NCBI RefSeq assembly: GCF_012927355.1
Contig: NZ_JABBGK010000007.1
Span: 1 to 64,000, forward strand
Length of the DNA stretch: 64,000 bases
Reading direction: 5' to 3'
Source of the DNA: Rhizobium terricola
GTDB lineage: Bacteria > Pseudomonadota > Alphaproteobacteria > Rhizobiales > Rhizobiaceae
A program made the translations under genes and the position numbers. Shown piece by piece: positions 8,397 to 16,825 of this stretch. The stretch's first letter is position 1. Each line of letters begins with the position of its first letter. A model generated the notes under the pieces. It saw only the letters and a list, made by a program, of their open reading frames with translations, was not told where the DNA came from and did no database searches.

Positions 8397-10160
8397 ATGG
8401 CTGGTTATATCCCTCCCGTCGACGACATCTCCTTCCTGCTCGGCGAGGTCTTCGACTTCGACGCGCAGATGGCCGCCCTTCCCGGCTTTGAAGAGGTCAA
8501 TACGGAACTCGCAACGAGCGTTCTCGAGGAGGGCGGCAAGTTCTGCGCCGAAATCCTCGAACCGCTCAACCGCCCCGGCGACGAGGAAGGCTGCAAGCTG
8601 GAAGACGGGCTGGTGACGACGCCTAGGGGCGTCGCCGACGCCTACAAGGCCTTTGTCGAGGCCGGTTGGGGCGGGCTGTCAGGCGATCCCGAATTCGGCG
8701 GACAGGGCCTGCCGCGCGCGTTGCAGATCCTGCTGGACGAGATGCTGTCTTCCGCCAACCTCTCCTTCGGTCTGTTTCCGGGCCTGACGCGCGGCGCGGT
8801 TGAGGCGATCGCCCATCATGCGAGCGACGAGCTGAAGCAGACATATCTGCCGAAGATGATCTCCGGCGAATGGACGGGCGCGATGGCGCTCACCGAATCC
8901 TCCGCCGGCACCGATCTCGGCCTGCTCACCACCCGCGCCGAACCGGTGGGCGACGGCTCCTACGCCATCAAGGGCACCAAGATCTTCATTTCCTCCGGCG
9001 ACCAGGATTTCGGCGGCAACATCGTGCATCTGGTGCTGGCACGCCTGCCCGATGCACCGAAGGGCGTGAAGGGCATCAGCCTGTTCCTGTCGCCCAAGTT
9101 CCTGGTCAGGCAGGACGGCTCACTCGGTGAGCGCAACCGCATGTCGGTCGGCTCGCTGGAGCACAAGATGGGCATTCACGCCCAGCCGACCTGCGTGATG
9201 AATTATGACGGCGCCATCGGCTGGCTGGTCGGAGAGCCCGGCCGCGGCCTCAACGCCATGTTCACGATGATGAATGCCGAACGCCTGTTCGTCGGCATCC
9301 AGGGTCTCGGCATCGGCGAGGCCGCCAACCAGAAGGCCGTCGCCTATGCCCGCGAGCGCCTGCAGGGCCGCTCCGCCGACGGTGCGCGCGGCCCCGTACC
9401 GATCATCGAGCATGCCGATGTGCGCAAGATGCTGCTGACCGGCCGCTCGCTGACCGAGGCCGGCCGCGCGCTCGCCATCTGGACCGCCTTGCAGATGGAC
9501 ATCGCCGCCCGTCACCCGGATGCGGAAGCCCGCCGCAAGGCCGACGGCCTCGTCGCGCTGCTGACGCCCGTGGTGAAGGCCGCCTTCACCGATTTCGGCT
9601 TCGAGATCGCCGTCCAGTCGCAGCAGGTGTTCGGCGGCCACGGCTATATCCGCGAATGGGGCATGGAACAGTATGTGCGCGATGCCCGCATCGCCCAGAT
9701 CTATGAGGGCACCAACGGCGTGCAGGCCATGGACCTCGTCGGCCGCAAGCTGCCGATGGAAAACGGCGCCGTGGCGCGCGGCTTCTTCGCGCTGGTGCGC
9801 GATGACCTTTCGACCACGAAGGGTCCGGCCGAACTGGAAACGGTGAAGGCCTCTGTCATCGAGGCCCTTGCACGGCTCGAAAAACTGACGGAAGACTTGC
9901 TGGCCAAGGGTGCCGATCCGGTGGAGGCCGGAGCGAGCGCCACCGACTACCTGCGCTTCTTCGCGCTGGTGAGCTTCGGCTGGCTCTGGGTGCGCATGGC
10001 CGAAAAAGCCTCGGCCGACGCAACGACGCCGCTGAAGCAGCGCAAGCTCGCGCTTGCCCGCTTCTTTGCGGCCCGCCTGCTGCCGCAGACCGTGGCGCTC
10101 GACGCGGCCATCCGCGCCGGCGCCGCCGACATCATGGCGCTCGACGCCGACCTGTTCTGA
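8397..10160 (+). CDS. Acyl-CoA dehydrogenase with C-terminal extension
   Basis: 587 aa, longer than the roughly 380-aa classical enzymes because it carries the extra C-terminal helical domain seen in DmdC/FadE-like dehydrogenases. FAD-dependent alpha,beta-oxidation of acyl-CoA is supported by the signature MALTESSAGTDLG and the C-terminal YEGTNGVQ motif with catalytic glutamate E437. It lies 24 bases after the dehydrogenase/hydratase gene with a purine-rich ribosome-binding site. Members of this subfamily include 3-methylmercaptopropionyl-CoA dehydrogenase (DmdC). Whether this one acts on ordinary fatty acyl-CoA or a methylthio acid cannot be settled by sequence reading alone. Confidence 0.9.
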   Translation: MAGYIPPVDDISFLLGEVFDFDAQMAALPGFEEVNTELATSVLEEGGKFCAEILEPLNRPGDEEGCKLEDGLVTTPRGVADAYKAFVEAGWGGLSGDPEFGGQGLPRALQILLDEMLSSANLSFGLFPGLTRGAVEAIAHHASDELKQTYLPKMISGEWTGAMALTESSAGTDLGLLTTRAEPVGDGSYAIKGTKIFISSGDQDFGGNIVHLVLARLPDAPKGVKGISLFLSPKFLVRQDGSLGERNRMSVGSLEHKMGIHAQPTCVMNYDGAIGWLVGEPGRGLNAMFTMMNAERLFVGIQGLGIGEAANQKAVAYARERLQGRSADGARGPVPIIEHADVRKMLLTGRSLTEAGRALAIWTALQMDIAARHPDAEARRKADGLVALLTPVVKAAFTDFGFEIAVQSQQVFGGHGYIREWGMEQYVRDARIAQIYEGTNGVQAMDLVGRKLPMENGAVARGFFALVRDDLSTTKGPAELETVKASVIEALARLEKLTEDLLAKGADPVEAGASATDYLRFFALVSFGWLWVRMAEKASADATTPLKQRKLALARFFAARLLPQTVALDAAIRAGAADIMALDADLF

Positions 10161-10169
10161 TCGAGACCC

Positions 10170-10273
10170 AGAGCATTTCCGGCGAAAACGAAGTCGCCTT
10201 CAATGCTCTATCTCTTTGTTTCCACGTAATTTCTGACGAAAACCGCCTCACACTTTTGCTGGAACTACTCTAT
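10170..10273. repeat. Rhizobial intergenic mosaic-type repeat (RIME-like)
   Basis: The gap between the acyl-CoA dehydrogenase and ligase genes contains AGAGCATT (10170-10177) facing AATGCTCT (10202-10209), followed by TTTCCACGTAATTTCTGACG and AAAACCGCCTCACACTTTTG. These resemble short palindromic intergenic repeats that I recall as widespread in Rhizobium, Sinorhizobium and Agrobacterium. The family name is from memory. The copy may act as an mRNA-stabilising element inside the operon. Confidence 0.5.
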
Positions 10274-10290
10274 CTCGGGAGGAGAAGACC

Positions 10291-11940
10291 ATGCTTGGCA
10301 TGATGATGAATACACCGCTGCTCGTGTCGTCGATCCTGCGTCACGCAGCGACCTATCACGGCGGCACGGAAGTTGTCTCGAAGACCGTAGAAGGTCCCAT
10401 CCATCGCTACACCTATGCGGATCTTTCAAAGCGCAGCCAGAAGCTCGCCAACGCGCTCAAGAAGCTCGGCCTTGAGCATGGCGACCGGGTGGGCACGCTT
10501 GCCTGGAACGGCTATCGCCACATGGAGCTCTATTACGGTGTTTCCGGCTCGGGCTTCGTGTGCCACACGATCAACCCGCGGCTCTTCCGCGAGCAGATCG
10601 GCTACATCATCGAGCATGCCGGCGACAGCGTGCTCTTTTCCGACCTCACCTTCCTGCCGATCCTAGAGGCGCTGGCCGACCGGCTGGCACCGCTGAAGGC
10701 CGTCGTCATCATGACCGACGAGGCGCATATGCCGAAGTCGGAGGTGCTGCCGAACCTCGTCTGCTACGAGACGCTGATTGCCAAAGAGCCCGACGAGTTC
10801 GAATGGCCGGTGTTCGACGAGAACACCGCATCCGGCCTGTGCTATACCTCGGGCACCACCGGCGATCCGAAGGGCGTGCTCTACAGCCACCGCTCCAGCG
10901 TGCTGCATGCCATGGCGATCAGCTTCATGGACGTGCTCAGCCTTTCGGCCAATGACGCGGTCGTGCCGGTCGTGCCGATGTTCCACGTCAATGCCTGGGG
11001 CCTGCCGTTCGCGGCCCCGATGGTCGGGGCGAAGCTCGTGATGCCCGGCCCGAACCTCGATGGCGCCAGCCTGCATTCGCTGTTCGAAAGCGAAGGCGTG
11101 ACGGCGACCGCCGGCGTGCCGACGGTCTGGCTCGGCCTGCTCGACTGGATGGATGCCCATGGCCAGAAGTTCACGAGCCTGAAGCGCGTCGCCATCGGCG
11201 GCTCCGCCACGCCGCCGATCATGATCAGCCGCTTCCACAACATGGGCGTCACGGTTCGCCATGCCTGGGGCATGACGGAAACGAGCCCGATCGGGCTTGC
11301 GGCGACGCTCCTCCCCAAGCACGAAAAGCTCTCGGCGGAGCAGCGGCTCATGCTCGAATCCAAGCAGGGACGCCCGCTGTTCGGCATGGAATTCCGCATC
11401 GACGGCAGCGACGGAAAACAAGTGGCGCGCGACAGCAAGGCCTTCGGCGCCATGCTGGTGCGTGGCCCCTGGGTGGCGTCCGGCTACTACAACACGGACA
11501 AGAGCCCGGCGCATGCCGTCGAAGGCTGGTTTGACACGGGCGACGTCGTCACCATGGACGAGGACGGCTTCGTGCAGATCGTCGACCGCACCAAGGACGT
11601 GGTGAAATCCGGCGGCGAGTGGATCAGCTCGATCGAGCTGGAAAACATTGCGCAGGCTCACCCGGCGATCAAGGAAGCGGCCGTGGTCGCCGCTCCCGAC
11701 GCCCGTTGGGGCGAACGTCCCGTTCTCGTCGTAGTGGTCAAGCCCGGCCAGACGTTCACCCGCCACGACATGCTCGACGTCTATACCGGCAAGATTTCCA
11801 AGTGGAGCATTCCCGACGACGTCATCATCGTCGAGGAACTGCCGCACACGGCGACCGGTAAGCTGCTCAAGACGGCGATCCGCCAGATCGTTCTCGACGA
11901 GTATGCCAAGCGATCGCCGGACGCGACGCTGATCGGCTGA
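10291..11940 (+). CDS. Fatty-acid/acyl-CoA ligase (AMP-forming)
   Basis: 549 aa, with a very strong ribosome-binding site (GGGAGGAGAAG) before ATG 10291. It activates a carboxylic acid to the acyl-CoA through an acyl-adenylate. The ATP/AMP signature [16 protein letters not shown], the WGMTETSP motif, the GWFDTGDV segment and the C-terminal lysine region ([10 protein letters not shown]) are all present. The N-terminus ([16 protein letters not shown]) resembles the medium/long-chain ligase subfamily that includes DmdB, which activates methylmercaptopropionate. It is in the beta-oxidation operon, so feeding fatty acids into the pathway is the natural role; a DMSP-derived substrate is an alternative given the DmdC-like dehydrogenase next door. 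Confidence 0.9.
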   Translation: MLGMMMNTPLLVSSILRHAATYHGGTEVVSKTVEGPIHRYTYADLSKRSQKLANALKKLGLEHGDRVGTLAWNGYRHMELYYGVSGSGFVCHTINPRLFREQIGYIIEHAGDSVLFSDLTFLPILEALADRLAPLKAVVIMTDEAHMPKSEVLPNLVCYETLIAKEPDEFEWPVFDENTASGLCYTSGTTGDPKGVLYSHRSSVLHAMAISFMDVLSLSANDAVVPVVPMFHVNAWGLPFAAPMVGAKLVMPGPNLDGASLHSLFESEGVTATAGVPTVWLGLLDWMDAHGQKFTSLKRVAIGGSATPPIMISRFHNMGVTVRHAWGMTETSPIGLAATLLPKHEKLSAEQRLMLESKQGRPLFGMEFRIDGSDGKQVARDSKAFGAMLVRGPWVASGYYNTDKSPAHAVEGWFDTGDVVTMDEDGFVQIVDRTKDVVKSGGEWISSIELENIAQAHPAIKEAAVVAAPDARWGERPVLVVVVKPGQTFTRHDMLDVYTGKISKWSIPDDVIIVEELPHTATGKLLKTAIRQIVLDEYAKRSPDATLIG

Positions 11941-11957
11941 AGCGGGGATCAAGAGAC

Positions 11958-12455
11958 ATGAGCGCCATCCTGCAGGGCAAAAGGCTCTATCTCGAAGATC
12001 TTGAGATCGGGCAGCGCTTCACGAGCGCTGCCCACATTCTCGAACTCGACGAGATCCTGGACTTTGCGGGTCGCTATGACCCGCAGTTCTTCCATCTCGA
12101 CGAGGAACTGGCCGAGCAGAGCCTGTTCGGTGGCCTTGCGGCGAGCGGGTGGCACACCGCGGCGACGACGATGCGATTGCTGGTGGGAAGCCTTCCCCTC
12201 GCAGGTGGCCTGATCGGGGCGGGCGGCGAGATCGCCTGGCCGAAGGCGACACGGCCCGGCGATCGCATTCATGTCGAAAGCGAGGTGGTGACCATCGCGC
12301 CGTCACGCTCCCGGCCCGAGCGGGGTCTCGTCACTTTTCGCAGTGAGACGATCAATCAGGACGGAGAAACCGTTCAGGTCTTCACGCCGAAGATTATCGT
12401 ATGGCGCCGGGATGCAGCAACGTCGGACGTGGCAATCCCCGCCTCGGAACGGTGA
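11958..12455 (+). CDS. MaoC-like dehydratase (hot-dog fold)
   Basis: 165 aa. The N-terminal half carries the R-hydratase core of MaoC/PhaJ enzymes: an acid pair in FAGRYDPQFFH followed by FGGLAASGWHT. MaoC proteins hydrate trans-2-enoyl-CoA to (R)-3-hydroxyacyl-CoA or perform related dehydrations. It is last in the beta-oxidation operon, 17 bases after the ligase. It may handle intermediates that the fused FadN-type enzyme does not, or link beta-oxidation to polyhydroxyalkanoate precursors (inference). Confidence 0.85.
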   Translation: MSAILQGKRLYLEDLEIGQRFTSAAHILELDEILDFAGRYDPQFFHLDEELAEQSLFGGLAASGWHTAATTMRLLVGSLPLAGGLIGAGGEIAWPKATRPGDRIHVESEVVTIAPSRSRPERGLVTFRSETINQDGETVQVFTPKIIVWRRDAATSDVAIPASER

Positions 12456-12482
12456 CTGTCGCAACGTGGCCATCAATGCCTT

Positions 12483-12507
12483 GACGAAGGCCAGTTTGGC
12501 CTTCGTC
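12483..12507 (+). terminator. Hairpin after the maoC-like gene
   Basis: An 11-bp perfect inverted repeat (GACGAAGGCCA, loop GTT, TGGCCTTCGTC) lies 27 bases after the stop codon. It plausibly ends the beta-oxidation transcript. No clear T run follows. Confidence 0.65.
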
Positions 12508-12642
12508 CCGCTCCCTCGCCGGTCATGTTTCCGACGTTCGCGGATTCTGGTCGTGCTGCATTCCTAGAATGTCGCAAAAAGGCTTCTGTTCCGCGATTGC
12601 AGGCCCTAGAGTCCGGCCCGGTTCCAAATCGAGGGTGCAGTT

Positions 12643-15204
12643 ATGGCAGAATTTCCGAACAAGGCGAAGGTGGTCATCATCGGGCTGGGTGGCATCGTCG
12701 GTGCCTCCATCGCCCACCATCTGATCGAACGCGGCTGGGACGACATTGTCGGTATCGACAAGTCCGGCATCCCGACCGACATCGGCTCCACGGCCCATGC
12801 GTCCGACTTCTGCTACACGACCAGCCACGATTACCTGTCGGTCTGGACGACGCAATACTCGATCGATTTCTACGAGAAGATGGGCCACTATGCCCGCATC
12901 GGCGGTCTTGAAGTCGCACGCACCGGCGACGACGCCTGGATGGAAGAAATCAAGCGCAAGGCGACCTCTGCCAAGGCCTTCGGCACCCGCGCACGTCTGA
13001 TCGAGCCGGCCGAGATCAAGGAAAAGTTCCCGCTGATCGAGGAAGACATGGTCCAGGGCGGCCTTTGGGACCCAGATGCCGGCCTCGTCATTCCGCGCAG
13101 CCAGACGGTCGCCGGCAAGCTGGTCGACGCCGCCGAAAAGAGCGGCAAGCTGACGATGTTCGGTAACACGCCGGCCCAGTCTCTGATCGTCGAAGGCGGC
13201 CGCATCAAGGGCGTCGTCACCCACCGCGGCACGATCATGGCCGACCACGTCATCGTCTGCGCCGGTATCTGGGGCCGCCTGATCGCCGAAATGGTCGGCG
13301 AAGACCTGCCGGTCATGCCGGTCGATCACCCGCTCACCTTCTTCGGTCCGTACAACGAGTTCGAAGGCACCGGCAAGGAAATCGGCTTCCCGCTGCTGCG
13401 CGACCAGGGCAACTCCGCCTATATGCGCGACACGGGCGACCCGAAGACCACCGAGGGCGGCCAGATCGAATGGGGCTATTACGAAACCGACAATCCACGC
13501 CTCTGCCATCCGCGCGACATTCTCGAAAAGAACGAAGCGCGCCTGTCGCCGTCGCAGCGCGACCTGGAAATGGAGCAGATCCTCGAACCGCTTGAGCGCG
13601 CGATCGAACTGACGCCGATCCTCGGCGAGCTCGGCTACAACGAGAGCCATTCCTTCAACGGCCTGCTGCAGGTCTCCGCCGCCGGCGGGCCATCCTGCGG
13701 CGAAAGCCAGAAGGTGCGCGGCCTGTGGTATTGCGTCGCCATCTGGGTCAAGGACGGCCCCGGCTACGGCAAGCTGATCGCCGACTGGATGACCGACGGC
13801 CGCACCGAGATCGACCACAACTCGATCGACTATGCCCGCTTCTACCCGCACCAGTTGACGGAAGACTTCATCCACGGCCGCACTTACGAGGCCGCGCAGA
13901 AGATCTACTTCCCGGCAGTGCACACCCGCGAGCCCTATGCGACCGGCCGCAACATCAAGCGTTCTCCGTTCTACGAGCGCGAAGTCGAGCTCGGCGGCTA
14001 CTTCATGGAACTCGGCGGCTGGGAACGTGCCCATGGCTACAAGGCCAACGAGCATCTCCTGGAGAAGTACGGCGATCGCGTTCCGGTTCGTGAGAACGAG
14101 TGGGACAGCCGCCACTTCTGGCGTGTCTCGAATGCCGAGCATCTGGCGATGAGCGAGGATTGCGGCATCGTCAACCTTTCCCACTTCCACATGGTCGATA
14201 TCGAGGGCCCCGATCACGTCGAGCTGCTCGAATGGCTTTGCGCCGCCAAGATCGGCGGCGACGCGAACATCGGCAAGGGTATCTACACCCACTTCCTCGA
14301 CGACGAGGGCATGGTGCGCGCCGACTTCACGGTCTTCCGCATGGCCGACCGCTGCCGTCTCGTGAACGGGGCGGACGCCGGCCCGCGCGACTTCCATTAC
14401 ATGAAGCGCGTCGCCGAGGACCGTGGCCTCGACGTCACGATCACCGACGTCTCGGAAAAGTTCATCACCATCGGCATCTGGGGTCCGAACGCCCGCGAGA
14501 ACCTGAAGAAGGTTGTTGCGGATCCGGCCGGTCTCGACATCGAGAACTTCCCCTTCGCCGCGATCAAGACCATCGAGATCGCCGGCAAGTCGGTCGCTGC
14601 CTTCCGCATTTCCTATGTCGGCGAACAAGGCTGGGAACTGCACATGAAATACGAGGACGGTCTCGCCGTCTGGGATGCGCTGCGCTCCACCGGCGTCATG
14701 GCCTTCGGCGTGGAAACCTATGCCAATTCCCGCCGCATGGAAAAGAGCCTTCGCCTGCAGAACGGCGACCTGCTGACCCAGTACAACCTGATCGAGGCAG
14801 ATCTCGCCCGTCCGAAGGTCAAGGATGCCGATTTCCGCGGCAAGGCCAAGCATCTCGAATACAAGGCCCGGGACCATCAGCCGGCCATGCTGTGCACCCT
14901 GGTGATGACGGAAAACACGGATGCGAAGGGCGTGAAGCGCTATCCGGTCGGATCACTGCCGGTTCTCGACCCGGAAACCGGCAAGCAGCTCGTCGACTCG
15001 CTCGGTCGTCTTTCCTACACGACGTCGATCGCCTACGGCCCGACCATCGGCAAGAACATCGCGCTCGCCTACCTGCCCTGGGAATTCTGCCAGGTCGGTC
15101 GCAAGCTGAATGTCGAGTATTTTGCCGAGACCTATCCGGTCGAGGTCGCTGGCGTCGGCTACAAGCCGCTCTACGACCCGGAAAACCTGAAGCCGCGGAG
15201 CTGA
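12643..15204 (+). CDS. FAD-dependent oxidoreductase fused to GcvT domain (dimethylglycine/sarcosine dehydrogenase family)
   Basis: 853 aa. Residues about 9-400 form a D-amino-acid-oxidase-like flavin domain (GLGGIVGASIAHHL dinucleotide motif; H52 in GSTAHAS sits where relatives attach FAD covalently). A middle FAO domain and a C-terminal aminomethyltransferase (GcvT) module follow from about 430 (the segment ending in YVGEQGWELH and the SLRLQNGDL region). Relatives oxidatively demethylate dimethylglycine or sarcosine and pass the one-carbon unit to tetrahydrofolate. It stands alone between two hairpins, convergent with the ALDH10-like gene. Substrate is uncertain; an N-methyl amine or amino acid is likely. 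The unusual DFCYTTSHDYLSVWTT stretch after H52 suggests a divergent subfamily. Confidence 0.85.
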   Translation: MAEFPNKAKVVIIGLGGIVGASIAHHLIERGWDDIVGIDKSGIPTDIGSTAHASDFCYTTSHDYLSVWTTQYSIDFYEKMGHYARIGGLEVARTGDDAWMEEIKRKATSAKAFGTRARLIEPAEIKEKFPLIEEDMVQGGLWDPDAGLVIPRSQTVAGKLVDAAEKSGKLTMFGNTPAQSLIVEGGRIKGVVTHRGTIMADHVIVCAGIWGRLIAEMVGEDLPVMPVDHPLTFFGPYNEFEGTGKEIGFPLLRDQGNSAYMRDTGDPKTTEGGQIEWGYYETDNPRLCHPRDILEKNEARLSPSQRDLEMEQILEPLERAIELTPILGELGYNESHSFNGLLQVSAAGGPSCGESQKVRGLWYCVAIWVKDGPGYGKLIADWMTDGRTEIDHNSIDYARFYPHQLTEDFIHGRTYEAAQKIYFPAVHTREPYATGRNIKRSPFYEREVELGGYFMELGGWERAHGYKANEHLLEKYGDRVPVRENEWDSRHFWRVSNAEHLAMSEDCGIVNLSHFHMVDIEGPDHVELLEWLCAAKIGGDANIGKGIYTHFLDDEGMVRADFTVFRMADRCRLVNGADAGPRDFHYMKRVAEDRGLDVTITDVSEKFITIGIWGPNARENLKKVVADPAGLDIENFPFAAIKTIEIAGKSVAAFRISYVGEQGWELHMKYEDGLAVWDALRSTGVMAFGVETYANSRRMEKSLRLQNGDLLTQYNLIEADLARPKVKDADFRGKAKHLEYKARDHQPAMLCTLVMTENTDAKGVKRYPVGSLPVLDPETGKQLVDSLGRLSYTTSIAYGPTIGKNIALAYLPWEFCQVGRKLNVEYFAETYPVEVAGVGYKPLYDPENLKPRS

Positions 15205-15231
15205 GACGAGACTTCCGCCTGCAGCCAATCG

Positions 15232-15265
15232 AAAGGGCGCCCGACCGGCCGGTCGGGCGCCCTTT
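15232..15265. terminator. Bidirectional terminator between convergent genes
   Basis: Perfect GC-rich inverted repeat centred at 15248/15249, with AAAGGGCGCCC at the left edge and GGGCGCCCTTTT at the right. It has A/T tails on both sides and lies between the convergent flavoprotein (+) and aldehyde dehydrogenase (-) genes, so it can serve both. Confidence 0.85.
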
Positions 15266-15294
15266 TCCTTAGGCGCGTTCGTCCAGAGGTGGCG

Positions 15295-16770
15295 CTATTT
15301 GATGTACCAGCCCCACGGTTCCTCGCTGTTGAACGAGGTGATCTGCTTCGTCTCGAGATAGTTCGAAAGCCCCCAGCGGCCGAGTTCGCGGCCGATCCCC
15401 GACTGCTTGTAGCCGCCCCAGGGTGCCTCGGTGAACGTCGGCTGCGAGCAGTTGATCCAGACGATCCCGGCACGGAAGGCCCTGGCGACGCGCTCGCAGC
15501 GTGCCTTGTCCTTCGACATGACGGCGGCGGCCAGGCCGAACCTGCTGTCATTGGCCATGCGGACAGCATCAGCCTCGTCCATGAAGGTCTTGACGCAGAC
15601 CACGGGGCCGAAAATCTCTTCACGCCAGACGAAATTGTCTTCGTTCATGTCGGTGAGGATCGTCGGCTCGAGGAAATAACCGGTGTCGAGGCCAGCCGGA
15701 CGCTTGCCGCCGAAGGCGACCTTGGCACCCTCGGCGCGGCCGCGCTCGATCATGCCAAGAACCTTTTCATACTGGCCTCTCGAGACCAGCGGACCGAGCA
15801 GCGTTCCGTCACTCAGACCGTCGCCAATCCTGATCTTTGCGGTCTCGGCGACCAGCCGCTCCATCAGCGCCGGATAGAGGCTCTCCTCGACCAGCACGCG
15901 GGAGGTGGCCGAGCAGACCTGCCCCTGGTTCCAGAAAATGCCGAACATGATCCATTCAACGGCCTTTTCGATATCGCTGTCGGCAAAGACGACGAAGGGC
16001 GACTTGCCGCCAAGTTCGAGGCTGACATTCTTGATGTCGCGGGCCGCCGCCGCCATGATCCTGGCACCGGTCGGAACCGACCCGGTAAAGGCGAGCTTGT
16101 CGACACCCGGATGCTCGGACAGCGGCTGGCCGGCATCGGGGCCAAGGCCGGTCACGACATTGAGGACGCCGGCAGGCAGGCCGACTTCTTCGGCAATGCC
16201 GGCAAGTTCCAGCGCCGTCAACGGTGTGAGTTCGGATGGCTTCAGCACCATGGTGCAGCCGGCGGCCAGTGCCGGCGCAACCTTCCACGAGGCCATCAGC
16301 AGCGGATAGTTCCACGGAATGATCGCACCGGCGACGCCGATCGGCTCACGCACGACCTTGGACGAGAAACGCGGCTCGGCCAGCGCGATGATCTCCTCCG
16401 GGTTGCGGTCCAGTTCCTCCGCGAGATCAGCATAGTAGGAGAAGCAGCCGGCGGTGTCCTCGATGTCCCAGACGGCCTCGGGCAAGGGCTTGCCGTTGTC
16501 GATCACTTCGAGGCGCCCAAGCTCATGCTTGCGCTCATTAAGCCTCGCGGCGATCGCGCGCAGATATTTCGCCCGCTCGCTTCCACTCAATCTCGGCCAC
16601 GGGCCGGTGTCAAAGGCGCGCCGTGCAGCCTTGACTGCCAGGTCGATGTCCTCGGCCGTACCCGCGGGCGCCTGGTGGATAACCTCTTCGGTCGCCGGAT
16701 TGACGACCGGGAAGGTGCCTCCCCTGACAGGCGATACCCACTCACCATCGATGAAAAGCTTCTGCTTCAT
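15295..16770 (-). CDS. Aldehyde dehydrogenase, ALDH10 (betaine/aminoaldehyde dehydrogenase)-like
   Basis: 491 aa. NAD(P)-dependent oxidation of an aldehyde is supported by catalytic C286 (NQGQVCSAT) and E252 (LELGGKSP), plus IPWNYPLL and FTGSVPTG for cofactor binding. The C-terminus (NCSQPTFTEAPWGGYKQSG and the terminal EPWGWYIK) closely resembles the plant ALDH10 aminoaldehyde/betaine aldehyde dehydrogenases, which oxidise 4-aminobutyraldehyde, 3-aminopropionaldehyde and betaine aldehyde. It is last in the leftward GntR-glycosyltransferase-ALDH operon, 55 bases after the glycosyltransferase. The context (polyamine-type importer across the divergent promoter) supports an aminoaldehyde substrate. 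Confidence 0.88.
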   Translation of the reverse strand: MKQKLFIDGEWVSPVRGGTFPVVNPATEEVIHQAPAGTAEDIDLAVKAARRAFDTGPWPRLSGSERAKYLRAIAARLNERKHELGRLEVIDNGKPLPEAVWDIEDTAGCFSYYADLAEELDRNPEEIIALAEPRFSSKVVREPIGVAGAIIPWNYPLLMASWKVAPALAAGCTMVLKPSELTPLTALELAGIAEEVGLPAGVLNVVTGLGPDAGQPLSEHPGVDKLAFTGSVPTGARIMAAAARDIKNVSLELGGKSPFVVFADSDIEKAVEWIMFGIFWNQGQVCSATSRVLVEESLYPALMERLVAETAKIRIGDGLSDGTLLGPLVSRGQYEKVLGMIERGRAEGAKVAFGGKRPAGLDTGYFLEPTILTDMNEDNFVWREEIFGPVVCVKTFMDEADAVRMANDSRFGLAAAVMSKDKARCERVARAFRAGIVWINCSQPTFTEAPWGGYKQSGIGRELGRWGLSNYLETKQITSFNSEEPWGWYIK

Positions 16771-16825
16771 GATTTCCCCTTCTTGGCTTTTGTTTTCGGC
16801 ATCCGCAGCAGGGTCCGGCGCCCGC

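Noticed and set aside
10170..10273. Possible insertion-sequence end or transposon scar
   Set aside because: No transposase or target duplication; the pattern fits a short rhizobial intergenic repeat better.
12523..14877. 784-codon open frame opposite the GcvT-fused flavoprotein
   Set aside because: Antisense shadow; composition is Asp/Arg/Val-rich without domains, and the plus-strand gene has clear motifs.
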